Made by a program: the position numbers and the translations under genes
Assembly (NCBI GenBank): GCA_014529385.2
Contig: CM043964.1
Span: forward strand, 133,766,420-133,830,419
DNA length: 64,000 nt
Source of the DNA: Adiantum capillus-veneris
Lineage: Eukaryota; Streptophyta; Polypodiopsida; Polypodiales; Pteridaceae
Direction: 5' to 3'
Shown here: piece by piece, positions 31,656-44,673 of the stretch
Position numbering within the stretch: position 1 is the stretch's first letter
How the letters are laid out: each line of letters begins with the position of its first letter
The notes under the pieces: generated by a model
Database searches by the model: none
The model's input: only the letters and a program-made list of their open reading frames with translations
Told to the model about the DNA's origin: nothing

Positions 31656-32888
31656 GCCGTGAGCATGAGAGCCATTATCAAGGCCCCATTGCACATGTGT
31701 GTATTCAACGAGGCAACCACTTGGCTTGAACAGAGCAAAACAACCAAAGATTTGTGTCCATGTATGGCGTTCATTTACCCAACACCCTTGCTTATGCACA
31801 AATGGCAAGCTTTTTGCAAGTCGGGTAGCAAATCATAGTCCAAGACATCATTCATGGCCTAAGCTTGGCCTTCTCAATCAATTTAGAAGGAGAATAATCA
31901 TATTTTTTTGTTGAATCCTTCTCAAAAGAGCAATATGTACTTTCCTTGACAAGTGTCAACAACCTAGTCATGTTGGCCTACATAAGTTCGTCTCGATCTC
32001 AAAAGAAAAAGGAAGAAACAAAATTGGCCATCATTAAAGTTGCCATGTCTCACTAATAACAAGCTATATCTGATGGTCCACATTGCCATGTCTCCCAAGA
32101 GTTGAAGACTTGGGCCTCCAACATGCCAACAGGTAGTCCAAACATGAGAAAAACATTGCTCAACTCCCTTGAAAATTTATTTTCTTAATAGTATACATAT
32201 TGTATTTTATAGAGCATAAATGCCACAACAAAGAAGAGAGTAACAACACATATATGACACAACCCTTAGCAAGTCCTTTTAAGGGATGAACTAACTATTT
32301 GATTGGTCTTGTATAAGGTCTTTTGCTAGCAAGCCCTTAGGCTACATTGTATATTTTTGGCATATTAAAGCAGGCTTTAGAGAAACAAGGAGAAAGGAGA
32401 AAGGAGAAAGGAATATTTTTGGCATGTTATAATATGCTTTAGAGAACAATTAGAAAACAAGGAGAAAGGCCTGCAAATTTTAGAATCCAATTTTTTTTGT
32501 TGAAAGGGGTAAATTTTTTTTTGGCTAAGTCTAGAATGATGATGAGCCTTGGATGTGAATTGAGAAAACTAATTATTAATGTATGTGAGTCAACATATTT
32601 TCTTGTTGCTCTAAAAAAAGTCTCATGGGATTCATTAATCTTTGTGAGTTAACATTTTTTCTCGTTTCTCTTAAAGAAGTATCGTGGGATTTATTTGAAG
32701 ATTATTTAAAGCATTTATGATGGAAATGTCATCTCTTTCTTCTTGTCATTCAATATTAAGCACCATTCATTACAAATTTGTTTGATTGCTCTAATTTGTA
32801 TGGAATTTAGAATTCGTAGTCTTTCACTAATTTTTGAATGCTCTCTTATTTCTCACGAGGCCTTTGTGCGTGTGCATGCACGTTTGGG

Positions 32889-32927
<39 letters not shown>

Positions 32928-33477
32928 ATATTCAAATATATGTTACATTTGTATATTTTGTATTTTAAGATATCATTCTTCAAGCTGATTTAATATTTAA
33001 ACATATCATTCTTTTTTTGCCTCATTATATTTCATATTTTAAGCAGAACAAAAGGCCAACCAGCTTAATGATTAATTTAACTTTTTGGGTCGTTCTCAAG
33101 AGGAAAGATTGTGGGGGGCTGTTTTTTTTTTGGCTAAGTCTCAAATAACATGACAATGAGTTTTTAATTTGAAATTTTCTTTCAAATCAATGCAATGATT
33201 TATTTGATACTAGTTTGAGTGCTTTCCCTTAATCCTCTAAAAAAAACATATCATAATATGATAGGGTATTTTTTTTAATTTTACAATAATTTTATCTTGG
33301 CTAAAAATAATGATTAAGGCTAGTTTTATATATATGATTTGATTACCTTTTGAAAATAAAATAACAAAGACATTTCTTTTTAAGAACTTATTGGGTGTCT
33401 TTTTAATATTAGATTGTTGAGAAAATTACCATTTTCATTGGATCATGAATTGTCATGTGGGTGGTATATGAGAGTGT

Positions 33478-33519
<42 letters not shown>

Positions 33520-34487
33520 AAAGTTGTTTGCTTATTGGCTTGTTAAAACAAACCATAGGGGAGAAGGATGAAAGGTCTTACATCTCCCATTGATGGACAT
33601 ATATCCCATTGATGGACATATGTCCCTCTAGTGAAGCTTTAAAAGTACTGAAGACCAAAAGAAATCATGTTCTTTTTTGAGAGGGGGTGGGGTCTTGACA
33701 TGGAAAGCTAATTTCAAAGGCTACATTCACTTTTTCACCTACCCATGCAAAAGATCTTAGTGTTTGGTTGTGTTTTTTTTTTTTTAGCTTTGGAGATAAA
33801 ACAATGATGTCTTTTTAGTGTTAATCTTTTAAATCATTGTTCTTTTCTTATGCTGAACTTTTAAGTTATGAATTTGAGTAAACTAAAGCTAGTCATTAAA
33901 CCTTCATTTGTTGGCATGCTAAAGGCCTTAGCGAACTATGAGTGAAAGTTGTTCAATTTTCATTGCATGACAAGTGTCCTAGAGGGCCTCGAAAGTCTTA
34001 TGAATAGAAAGACATCTCAGGCTTTTAAATGTTGTTTTTCAAAGTTACATTCATCTTTTTGGATTAAAAAGTGTATTCATAAGAGTTTGATATCATGATA
34101 TGAAGTATTGATAATCCATCCTTTCATTTAAAAACTTTATAAAAAATCATTTCATTATTTTATTTTATTATTTTTTATATTTATTAAATTTATATTTTAA
34201 ATAAAAACAGTAAAATATTTTTAATGTTTTAAAATTGTATTTTATTATTTTCATTTTACTTCTTTATCATTTTATTTTATTTCAAAATGTTGATATGCGA
34301 TGTGCACCTTTCACATTATTTAAGTGGAGCTCTTTGTAATATATAAAGTACTTGTGGATATATATGTATAATAGATCATACAATTTTATATTAAAACACA
34401 ACAAAAATTCCATGTGATTATGGCACGTATTTAAATTTATATCCCCTTAAGTTAGTAGGCCTTCGTACCGCTTCACCTTGTTTCTTC

Positions 34488-34492
<5 letters not shown>

Positions 34493-34561
<69 letters not shown>

Positions 34562-34562
34562 A
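34493..34562. repeat. Compound (CT)n(CA)n microsatellite
   Basis: About 22 CT units directly followed by about 13 CA units. Confidence 0.95.
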
Positions 34563-34902
34563 TATTGCAAACACAATTTGACACCTCACGCACTCTTTAC
34601 TTGGTTAACCCAGCAACATATTTTCAAACACAAAAAGGAGAAAATTCCACCTGGGAAATGTCAATGAAGTGCAGATGTCGAAAGTTGCTTCACAACCCTC
34701 CTGTCAACGGGAGACCTATAGACCTATCTTGCATGTAGCATTTTATCGTGCATCTACTTTTGCTCGCCTTTCACAGTGGTCACGTCTCCAAGTTGTGCAT
34801 GCTGCTACGCCATTTTCCACGTTTTCGCCATACAACTCTGCCACCAATGGCCGATGCCCATATCGAAGCAACTCAAGCCTCACATTTTCTTAGTGGAGGT
34901 AA

Positions 34903-35014
<112 letters not shown>

Positions 35015-36588
35015 TAGAAATAGGGTGCATAATGAAAGAATAGATTGATTGCACCAACAAATTGTTTTCATTCTCAGCTTTTCTAAATCTCTATATATTT
35101 TCATATGTGATTCTTCACCCTTCTCAATTGCATCTAAAAGGATTCGTTCTTCCTACATCTGTTATAACCATTCATAGTGTTCATGCTTTGCAAATTTTCA
35201 AAGTAGAGCACTAATACCAATGGATGTGGACATGACTGGTATAAGAGGATTGCATCCTTTGCAACCAGAACAAAGGCAAAGTATCTCATGCTCCTTAAGG
35301 TAGAGCTATCATTGTCACTATCATTACCACTTGCATTAGTGTATCTACTAGAATTTTTGGCAGTCTGTTATGCTTTTGCATTTCAAGTCTAGCTTTTGAT
35401 TTGGCAAAATCCAAGTGTACCCCATCTTGTGCATAATGCATGCTTGGTTTATGTCCCGAAATGCAAAAAATCTCATCGACATGCATCCATTAGTAGTCTT
35501 TGCTTCTCTCTCTTCCTGGCAGATTGCCAAAAACTTATCACACATACAATTTTATAAGCTCTCGAGACATTTTTTTGGGGGATCAACAATATTACCAGGC
35601 CAGTTCATATCTTCACATATGCAAGGCCTATTTCATACAAATTCACGTGTTTTGAATCAAGGCATGAGAACAAAATTGAGTTTCTGATCATGTTTGCCTT
35701 GTGTATGTGTTGATTTGACTTTTGAGGACTTGATGTAAGCATCTGTTCTTCCCCATAAGGTGGAGCAGGAAGGGTCCTTCGTCCGGAGGAATTGTGCAAA
35801 TGTTGTTGTGCCAGTGAGCTTAGGGTGCTTTACAAGTGATGGAAGAGTAAGCAATTTTTGCTCCTGTATCTTCTGTTGCCTTCTTCTTTAAGCTCCCCTA
35901 TTCCACAAGTCATGTACTTATTGTTAGATGTAGGCTGCAACATTATATCCATATGACTGTGTTGCATGCTCCATTGTGTGAAAAACCTTTCCTTCGCATT
36001 TGCTGAAGTAGCTTAAGAGTTTCTCAGGAAACATTTTTGTATCACACCATTTTTTTCCTACAAAGAGCCTAGATCTTCCTAGCCATCACAGTATCTACAT
36101 TTATGGTTCGCACAATCCCACATGCCTTCAACATGCAACCACATGGGACTACGGTTGGAGAGGAGTGTTTGCTCTATAATTGCCATCTAATATAGAAGTG
36201 TTCATGTCATAGCAAACCTAGAGAGGACTGCGGTATTATTATATGCCTAGTCTTGAGAGGAGTGTGTGCGTCAGAGGAGATGTATTGATGAAAATACATT
36301 TTGCAGCAACTTTTAATCCATTTGCATATTTGAGGTTGTTGCATATGCACTTCGGTTCTACTGCTGAAGTGGGAGTATTCATGCAAGGATTGTATGCCCT
36401 GTTCGTGTGCTAGAATTTCAACCGTTTTTACCCTTCTTTACTATTGTACACTTGTGATAAAGTGCTGGTATGTTACTACTTCTTGCTCTTTTACACTGAG
36501 TATTGAGCCTATAAGAGGCTAAAATCTCAGTTTGCAGCATGTTGTCATAAAATTATAGCAATGAAATTTTGGTTCTTTTTGCACCAAA

Positions 36589-37330
36589 ATGGCCTCTAAT
36601 GCATCTACGAGTGGTGAGCCAAAGACTTGTGAAAGGATAGAATTCGGGGAATCTTATTTCTGAAAGACTGTGCTCATGCACTTTTGGAAGTGAAACCTGC
36701 AGCTTTGTCAGATGATGATTGGGCTAGGCTTAATAAGTAATCTATTACTTACATCAAGACGGTTGTGTCTGATGAGGTGCTCACAGACATTAAGCGTCTT
36801 AATACTGCTTATGCTATCTAGAAGAAATTGATAGATGCGTATGAGAATACAACTCCTGTGAATCAAGTGCATCTTATGCGTAAGCTTTTTGAACACAGAG
36901 TTGGATGAGTCAAAGCCTGCATCTGAACACTTGAGTGCTTTCACGAGTATCTTGAGTCAGTTGCAAGACTCTAGTTTGCAGCCATTTGGTGACAAGCTAA
37001 AGGTTGTTTTCTTACTGATGACTTTGTTTGGCAGATGGGAAGCTTTAGTTGTTTCTTTGAGCAACAATGTTGCTTTTATGCTTGATGGTGTATATGGTTC
37101 TATTCTCAATGAAGAGATTAGAAGAAAGATATGTGATGAAAGCAACGGGTCAGCATATAATGTTAGAGGCAGGTCTGAAAAGAAGAATAATGCAAACAAT
37201 AGAGGCAAGAACAGGAGTAAGAGCAGGTGTAAGTCCCAGGATGCTACATGCTATCAATGTGGATGCGAAGGCCATAAAAAGCCCAATTGTAGGTACTACA
37301 AGTTGAAAGAAAGAAACGGTAGGGTAAGAA
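36589..37330 (+). pseudogene. C1 gag (UBN2-type) with zinc knuckle
   Basis: MASNASTSGEPKTCERIEF at 36589, then stops, then ALLEVKPAALSDDDWARLNK and DEVLTDIKRLNTAYAI, which are typical copia gag helices. The frame continues from 36889 with EHLSAFTSILSQL. The CCHC knuckle CYQCGCEGHKKPNC is at about 37249-37290. Confidence 0.78.
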
Positions 37331-37439
37331 GAAGAAGGATTCTAACGATGCTAAAAGTGATGAGCATGACTCTTCTTCCAAGGAAGTTGCCAAGGCAAAC
37401 ATTGTTTCTAGTGTGTTCATTGAATAAATTGTTGACACG

Positions 37440-38433
37440 GATGATGCACTTGTTGTTGACTCATGCTTTCATGATGGTAGTGTGGCAATGGCAAGTGACA
37501 TGTACATCACAAAACTAGAGGTAATTGATGCGTTACTGTCAGCACATGATGGTTTGTCACTATCATGGATGCCTCATTTCATGTTACTCCATCTTTGGAG
37601 TCCTTTACTTCATACACTGCAGGTAATCTGGTTAAAGTTTACTTGGGCAACAACCATGCATGTGAGATTGAGGGTGTTGGCACTATACACTTGGCACTTG
37701 AAAACGGCCAAGAGCTGGTTTTGCATGATGTTAGGTATGTACTTGGCATCAAGGAAAGTCTACTTTCAGTTGGGCAGCTAGATGTCAAGGGTTGCTGCAC
37801 TATGTTTGGTGGTGACTCTTGGAAAGTGCTTAAAGGCTCAATGATGATTGTGAAAGGCAGCAAGAAGGGAACTCTTTATTACTTACATTGCAAGGAAAGT
37901 TTTTGGTTTTAGATGAAGTTCACTCTCACAAGGAAATCTGGCACAAAAGACTTGGCCATACAAGTGAAAAAGGGCTTGATGTTCTCTCCTCTTTGGGGAA
38001 ATTTGATGTAAAAGGCCATGGCCTTGATTTTTGTAATGATTGTATCTATGGAAAGCATGTGAAGTTCTCGTATTCCTCTGGTGCCGCTCGCAAATTGCAT
38101 GTTCTTGCTTTAGTAGATTTTAATGTTTTCTCTATGCCTGTTAATTCACATGGAGGTGCAAGGTACTTTGTGTCTTTCATTGCTGATCACAGTAGGAAGA
38201 CATGGGTGTATGTACTAAAGAGTGAAAGTGATGTGCTTGACTCATTCAAGGAATTTCATGCATTTGTGACCACACAAAAAGGACTTAAGTTAAAATCTAT
38301 CAAGATGGATAATGGGGGAGAGTATGTATCACGTGAGTTTAACAACTTTTGTGAGATGCATGGCATTAAGCAGGAATTGACATCCCCTTATAATGCATCG
38401 TTCAATGGTGTAGCTGAAAGATATAATTGCTGA
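37440..38433 (+). pseudogene. C1 protease and integrase
   Basis: Protease: MDASFHVTPSLESFTSY has lost the two residues of the D-S-G active site (expected MDSGASFHVTP), which inactivates it. GAG-pre-integrase and integrase: IWHKRLGHTSEKGL and CNDCIYGK give the H-H-C-C zinc site; the catalytic triad appears as VDFNVF (Asp), MDNGGEY (Asp) and NGVAER (Glu). The frame ends near 38433 where MSTANLPQEFWGET continues in another frame. Confidence 0.82.
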
Positions 38434-38989
38434 GAGAGTGAGATGCATGTTGTCCACAGCTAATCTCCCTCAAGAGTTTTGGGGAGAGACCCTTAAAACT
38501 GCAGTTCATGTGCACAATCGCTCTCCAAATCGTGCGTTAGATAATAGCATCCTTAAGAGGTTTGGTCTGGCAAACCGGCTTCATATGGCCATTTACAAGT
38601 CTTTGGTTACAATGCATTTATGCATGACCTATTGATCAGAGGACCAAACTTGACAGAAATCTATCAAGGGCATCTTCATGGGATATTGAGATGAGGGAGA
38701 GATGGGTTATTGAGTTTGGATACCTTAGTACAAGAAGATAATACGCAGCCAAGATGTAGTTTTCAATGAGGTTAAGTTGCTGAAAAATGCTACACATGTA
38801 GACATTGACAAGAAGAAGGTCAAGTTTTAGCATGATCAACCAACCATAAAGCCACCTTTGACTGAAAATGTGATTTCTTTTAATGCTAAAAATGAGCAAC
38901 AACCCATTGTGCAGCAGCCAGAAGCGAATGCACAACAAATAGATGCACAAAATGGGATTATACCACATGAACATCATGCTAAAAATGAA

Positions 38990-40108
38990 TTACAGCAATG
39001 AAGTAATGCTAGAAATCAGTTGCCAATTGATGGTGTGCACATTCCGGATGATGTAGACCCATTGCGGGTCAATGCAAATCATTGGGTGAGAAGGTCTACA
39101 TGTGTTAGAAGGCAACCAGAGAGGTTCCAACCATCTATGGATTGTATTTTGTTGACTGATGAGGGGAAGCCTCTTACATTCAAAGAGACCCAATCTTGTG
39201 AAGAAAAAAGTAAGTGGGATCTTACTACGAAATTTGAGATGCAATCACTGTATGCAAATAATACATGGGAGCTTTTGCCTTTGCCCAAAGGTAGGAAAGC
39301 TATTCCTAACTGGTGGGTTTATAAGGTCAAATGTGTAGATTACAAACCCAAGTACGAAGCGCGTTTGGTTGCCAAGGGTTATGCATAGAAGGAAGGCATA
39401 GACTTCCAAGAGATCTTTTCACCTATGGTGAAGATGACTACACTCCGTTTTTTGTTTTCTTTATGTGCTATCTTGGATTTGGAGTTGGATCAAATGGATG
39501 TAATCACTGCTTTCCTACATGGTGACTTGGATGAGGAGTTGTACATGCAGCAGCCTGAGGGCTTTGTCATTCTAGGGAAAGAGCATTTGGTATGCAAAAC
39601 TGAAATGGGTTGAAACAAGCCCCTAGACAATGGTACAAGAAGTTTGATACTTTTATGCTCAACCATGGGTTCAAACACAATCATACAGAACACTGCCTTT
39701 ACACTAAAAAGGCTCCTGATGGTAGTCTTATTGTGCTAGTCCTGGAGCTATTTCTTGGTGGTCAAGATTGCTGCAGTGAGCATTACAGAGGCTGAATATA
39801 TTTCAATCACAGAAGCTTCAAAAGAAGCCATTTGGCTTGGCCATATTGTGAGGACTTTTGGTCTTCCAGCACATGATCGAGTTCTTGGTTGTGATAGTCA
39901 GAGTGTTGTATGCCTGGCTAAGAATGCCATGTTCCATGCTCGTACCAAACACATAGATGTTCGGTACCATTTTATACAACAGGTAATGGATGATGGACTT
40001 GTCACACCAACAAAGGTGAGAACACAGGATAACCCTGCAGATGTTCTCACTAAGTGTCTTGGTAAGACACAACATCAACATTGCTTGCACTTAGTGGGGG
40101 CTACTTAA
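38990..40108 (+). pseudogene. C1 reverse transcriptase and RNase H remnants
   Basis: WVYKVKCVDYKPKYEARLVAKG, a TAG in place of the usual Gln of GYAQKEGID, then LELDQMDVITAFLHGDLDEEL and APRQWYKKFDTFMLNHGF. A deletion near 39745 removes the YVDD palm and joins to RNase H (AAVSITEAEYISITEASKEAI, DSQSVVCLAKN, RTKHIDVRYHFI). The frame ends just before the purine tract. Confidence 0.82.
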
Positions 40109-40139
40109 AGGTATCACATCGGGCCTTTAAGTGGGAGGT

Positions 40140-40397
40140 TGTTGGGTCTAAAGGCCCTCTGGCCACCTCTCTTGTATATTTTTTATACCCTCTTATTCTT
40201 TGGGTGTGAACCACCCCTAGGCTCACTTAAGTGACCCTCATACTTGTACCCTCATATAATAAAAATGTAACATTGAAAAGTGTGTGAATATTATCACACA
40301 ACCAATATCTGTGTCGACCTTTCTCTCTTGCACTCTATCGTCTGCAACTTTGATTGGCATCACCTACATCCAGAAGGGGTTTTGCTCCCTTCAGACA
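40140..40397 (+). repeat. C1 3' LTR
   Basis: TGTTGGGTCTAAAGG... to ...CCCTTCAGACA, 258 bp, after the purine tract. Contains a poly-A-signal-like aataaaaatg near 40258. The right border is inferred from the TG...CA rule and the start of repeat R1. Confidence 0.6.
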
Positions 40398-40404
40398 CAC
40401 TCCA

Positions 40405-40845
40405 CCACCGTGGGCTTACTACTCCCACTACCCTGTGGTTTTTGTTAAGGGAAGGCTCCACCCTACCCATACTCTGCATATGAGGGGCCATGGCCTTAAA
40501 AGAGTTTACCTTCTTTGATTTGGAGCAACATGAGACATACTACCTTAGAGTGGTAGTGCAAGATATCAAGACTTTAGAATTCTTTGAACAGTTGCTTCAT
40601 CCTTACTCATACATACATGCCCAGTCGGCTATGGAGGGCTTCACTCAAGTGTTTGTTTTCATACTCTCTAGAAGGCTCTTGATGCTATGTGCTTAGGGTG
40701 GACATTTATAACATGTGGGTTTCTTCTTTAACACCTATCTTCCATTGTCTAACTTCTTCTCTGGTTGTTGGCTGTGATGGTGCTAGGTATAACAAGAGGA
40801 ACCCTTGATCTAAGTGCTCATGCATCTACCTTCCAAGTTTAACTT
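40405..40845 (+). repeat. Direct repeat R1
   Basis: About 440 bp highly similar to 44047-44497 (shared gggcttactactcccactac, ggccatggccttaaaagag and ttgaacagttgctt). Encodes MALKEFTFFDLEQHETYYLR... over 68 codons. It is joined directly to the integrase of C2 at about 40848. Confidence 0.85.
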
Positions 40846-40860
40846 TGTCATGCACATTTT

Positions 40861-41475
40861 GGGCATCTGAATTTTGCCAGTTTGTTGCGTTTGCAGAAAT
40901 CTGATATGGTTGCTTCTTTGCCGCCACTTGAAGCACCTATGAAGCATGTTTGTGAAGGTTGTATTTTGGGTAAGATGCGGTGTTTAAAGTTTCCAAAGGA
41001 TGGTTTGATTAGGGCTACATGCAAATTGCAACTGGTGCATAGTGATGTTTGTGGGCCTATGCAAACTTCGTCCTTGGGCAGTCACCTTTACTTCGTGACT
41101 TTCATCGATGATTACTTCAGGCATGCATGGGTGTATCTGCTTAAATATAAGTCCAAAGTGTTTATTTGCTTCAAGCAATTTCTGGCTATGGCAGAAAATG
41201 TCTCTAAATGTACTATGGGCACTCTCCGTTCAAATCGAGGGGAGGAGTATATGTTTCATGAGTTTAAGGCATTTTTGGCTAGTCATGGGATGAAACACCA
41301 ATCTAGAGTTCCGTATACACCTCAACAAAATGGTGTTGCTGAAAGAAAAAATAGTTCGCTTACAAAAATGGCACGATGTATAGTCAAAAGTCAAGCTTTT
41401 ACACATTCATTTTGGCTTGAGGCTATCATGTGTGCTACTTATGTACTTAACATGTGTCCTACAAAGGCTTTGTAG
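40861..41475 (+). pseudogene. C2 integrase
   Basis: CEGCILGKMRCLKFPKDG (zinc site end), LVHSDVCGPMQTSSLG, FIDDYFRHAWVYLLKYKSK, the Asp of the DNGGEY motif changed (RSNRGEEYM), and the Glu motif YTPQQNGVAERKN, with MARCIVKSQAFTHSFW following. The Asp-to-Asn type change and a TAG after KAL at 41473 indicate that it is inactive. Confidence 0.82.
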
Positions 41476-42114
41476 TCTATGACTCCTTATGAAGCATGGC
41501 ATGATAAGAAGCCATCTATTGAGCCATGCACATTTTTGGATGTTTGGCTTATGCTTTGGTACCACAAACACAACGCAAAAAATTGGATGATAAGGATGTT
41601 AAATGCTAACAAAAATTTGTTACAATACTCAAAGAAAAGGTTACAAGTTGTATCATCCACAAATAAAACGTATCTTAGTTTCATGAGATGTTGTTTTTGT
41701 GGAAGATTATGTTCAGCCCTTGTTGTCATGTACTAGAGATAGTAATGTAAGCTGACATGATATTTTATGACAATTTGTTGCCTCTTTTTAGTGGTGGAAA
41801 CTTAAATGTAAATTCTAATGAGGAAAATGTACAGCCTATGGGGGTTTCAAAAAATGCTACCGATCAGCCTATTACTAATGCAGATGTACATGAAGTACTT
41901 GATGTGGAAAGGGCTGATAATGAGCAGGCTAGGGGTATGCCAAAATAGTTGGTGCATACTTTGCGTGACAATAAAAATTGGATGCACCTTTGTCTAGTCA
42001 AGCTCGTTCAGGTTCTCGCCATGCATCTTATGCACCAGATTGTTATGCTTTTGATGTGTCTAGCTTATGTGATGTAGAGGAACCTCTGTCTTTTGATGAA
42101 GCAAAGAATTCTAA

Positions 42115-43015
42115 AAATTGAACGGCTGCCATGCAATCAAAATATGATGCACTTATAGAAAATGACACATTGACTTTATGTGATTTGTCTCCTAGTGAAA
42201 AGGACATTGGTATGAAGTGGATTTACAAGTTACAACGTAAGCCAGATGGTGAGATTGATCACTATAAGGCTTGACTTGCTTTGGAAAAGGCTATGCACAA
42301 AAAAAAGGCATAGATTATGAAGAGACTTTTGCTTCACTTGTCGTATGACTACTATGAATTTCCTTTGTGCATTGGCAGCTCATTTTGGATGGGATGTACA
42401 TCAATCAGACATTGTTACTGCTTTCTTGAATGGTGACATATTTGAGGAAGTTTATGTAACGCAGCCTCGTGGTTTGTTATAAAAGGACAAGAAGATAAAG
42501 TGTGCAAATTTAAGAAAGCTTTGTATGGGTTGAAGCAATCTCCTTGTGCTTGGCATGAGAAAACTGACACTCATTTGGTTAAACAAGTCTTTCATAACAA
42601 TCCAATAGAAATCACTTTGTATGTAAAGTGTGAGGGTGATGTACTTCTTTATGTTTATGATTTATTGATCACTAGACCGAATGAGACACATATTGCTGAA
42701 TTTAAGGCTGGTTTGAATGCTATTTTCAAGATAAAAGATTTGGGGTTGTTGCATCTATACTCGGGCATATTGTTTAAGCAACATGATGGTGGTATTTCCT
42801 TGTGTCAAACAAGTTACATAAAGACATTGCTATGTAAGTTTGGACTTGAGGACTACAAACCTATTGCTACTCCCATGAAAACAAGTTTGAAATTGAGTCT
42901 TCATGATGTTGGTGATCCTACCGATGTCACTCTTTACCAAACTGTTGTTGGATGCCTTATTTATGTATGCAACATGAGGCCTGATATTCAGTTTGCATTC
43001 TCACAAGTCAATTGA
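42115..43015 (+). pseudogene. C2 reverse transcriptase
   Basis: KKALYGLKQSPCAWHEKTD, then the palm as LLYVYDLLITRPNE: the first Asp of YVDD is Tyr (GAT to TAT), which should abolish activity. C3 keeps YVDD at the same place. Continues IKDLGLLHLYSGILFKQHDG and PTDVTLYQTVVGCLIYVCN. Upstream half is broken by TGA at a Trp codon and TGA at an Arg codon when compared with C3. Confidence 0.85.
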
Positions 43016-43149
43016 TTTATGCATAGCCTACGGTCTAAGCATTGGTAGGTCGTCAAGACAGTTTTTGCTACTTCAGGTGGCACTTTGAATCTTGCGTTGC
43101 TTTATCCCAAGGGGGGATCATTGCCGCCAGAATTACATGCTTTTTCAAA

Positions 43150-43520
43150 CTGAAATTTGGCTGGTTGTTTTGACACGCGAGTGTCCACAAGTGGTTTTTG
43201 TTTCATGCTGGGCAGTTCATGCATATCATGGTTGAGCAAGAAGCAACCAACTGTGGCCAATTCCACTTGTGAGGCTGAGTACAGGGCAGTCTTCACAACT
43301 GCAGTTGAGTGTGTAAAGCTTAGATGCCTTATGGCTGATTTGGGTGTTGGACATGACACTACCAACATCATCTACATTGACAGTCAGAGCACATTGGCAG
43401 CTGTGAGGAACCTAGATTTTCACTGTGAGTAGGAGAGATCACCTCGGTTAATATGCCAACACAAGACAACCTTGAAGATCTTTTCACAAAGGCATTGCCT
43501 CGTGAGAAGCTAGAAGCTTT
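43150..43520 (+). pseudogene. C2 RNase H
   Basis: [30 protein letters not shown] and [15 protein letters not shown] are the RNase H motifs. A TAG follows at 43430, then DNLEDLFTKALPREKLEAF, the standard end of copia pol. Confidence 0.82.
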
Positions 43521-43645
43521 TTGCAAAGCTTTGGGCTTACTCCCTTGTGGATTAATCATGCACTCAGGGGATGGCACTTCTCTATACTCTATGTGCCAAC
43601 TCTTGTTCACCGCATCACTCCCATGGGGATTTGTTACCATATACA

Positions 43646-43860
43646 TGTGATAGTGTTGTGTGTGAACACGCTTAGGACCGTCGGGGCATTTTTTCCCTCA
43701 CTAGGAGGTTTTTTCGCCCATGCATTGTATATACACCCATCACTCTAGGGCTAACTTATCTTTTCAGTGTGCACGAAGCAATATTGTTCTTTGTTGTGTG
43801 CCTTGAGCTTCTTCATCTTCTCCAAGTTGTGTGTGTTTCCCTACAACCCTATTTCCAACA
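43646..43860 (+). repeat. C2 3' LTR
   Basis: TGTGATAGTGTTGTGTGTGAAC to CCTATTTCCAACA; matches the complement of 52604-52819 (C3). Confidence 0.75.
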
Positions 43861-44046
43861 CTCACTTGGACCTTCTACTTAGGCATTTTTTGCACCTTTG
43901 TCTTACTAGGTCATGAAAACAAACCCCTAGCCTCTTTCTCTTTTTCTTTTTTAATTTTTAGTCATGCATTGGATAATTCCAATATTGGCCTCGTGTGGAA
44001 GCTATCATTAAATAAAAACATCCACTACTTTTTGCATGACTTAACG

Positions 44047-44497
44047 CTCCACCACCATGGGCTTACTACTCCCACTACCCTGCGGTTTTTGTTAAGGGAG
44101 GGCTCCACCATACCCTTATTCTGCATACGAGGGGCCATGGCCTTAAAAGAGGTCACATTCTCTGATTTGGTGTAGCATGAGATACACTACCTCAGCGTGG
44201 TAGTGCATGATATCAAGAATTTAGAATTCTTTGAACAGTTGCTTGGTCCTTACTCATACATACACGCCAAGTTAGCTATGGAGGCCTTTGCTCAAGTGTT
44301 TGTTTTCACACTCTCTTGAAAGATCTTGATGCCATGTGCTTAGGGTGGATACCTATAACATGCTGGTTTTGTTTTTGACACTTGTCTTCCATTGTCTAAC
44401 TTATTCTCTAGTTGTTGGTTGTGATGGTGCTGGGTATAATAGGAGGAACCCTTTCTCTAAGTGCTCATTCATCTACCTTCCAAGTTTGTTTGTACTA
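44047..44497 (+). repeat. Direct repeat R2
   Basis: Second copy of R1, 3.65 kb downstream. The same short reading frame (MALKEVTFSDLV...) is interrupted by two stops. Confidence 0.85.
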
Positions 44498-44673
44498 AGA
44501 ACACCCCTTGCCTCATCTCTTTTGTACCTCAAAACTTGTTTAATTTTTAAATGGTCATGGATTCCTTTTTGTCTTTATCACTTACTACATCTTTATTGAT
44601 CATGAGTAAAGCTTTGAGATTTTACAGTTGGCAACCTGTACACACCAACTTTCACAAAGCAAGTGTTAGCTAC

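Larger units (their letters stand above)
36589..40397 (+). mobile_element. Element C1: Ty1/copia remnant
   Basis: Plus-strand copia order gag, protease, integrase, RT, RNase H, purine tract (aagtgggaggt) and a 3' LTR (40140-40397). I did not find a matching 5' LTR upstream of 36589. Several stops and frameshifts, and the RT palm is deleted near 39745. Confidence 0.82.
40848..43860 (+). mobile_element. Element C2: Ty1/copia remnant
   Basis: Plus-strand integrase, RT and RNase H followed by a 215 bp LTR (43646-43860). Gag and protease are missing: the element begins inside GAG-pre-integrase (HILGI/CEGCILGKM), directly after repeat R1. Same family as C3 on the other strand. Confidence 0.82.

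Noticed and set aside
31605-31914. Overlapping 65-71 codon frames near the tRNA-like sequence
   Set aside because: Short, on both strands, without family resemblance.
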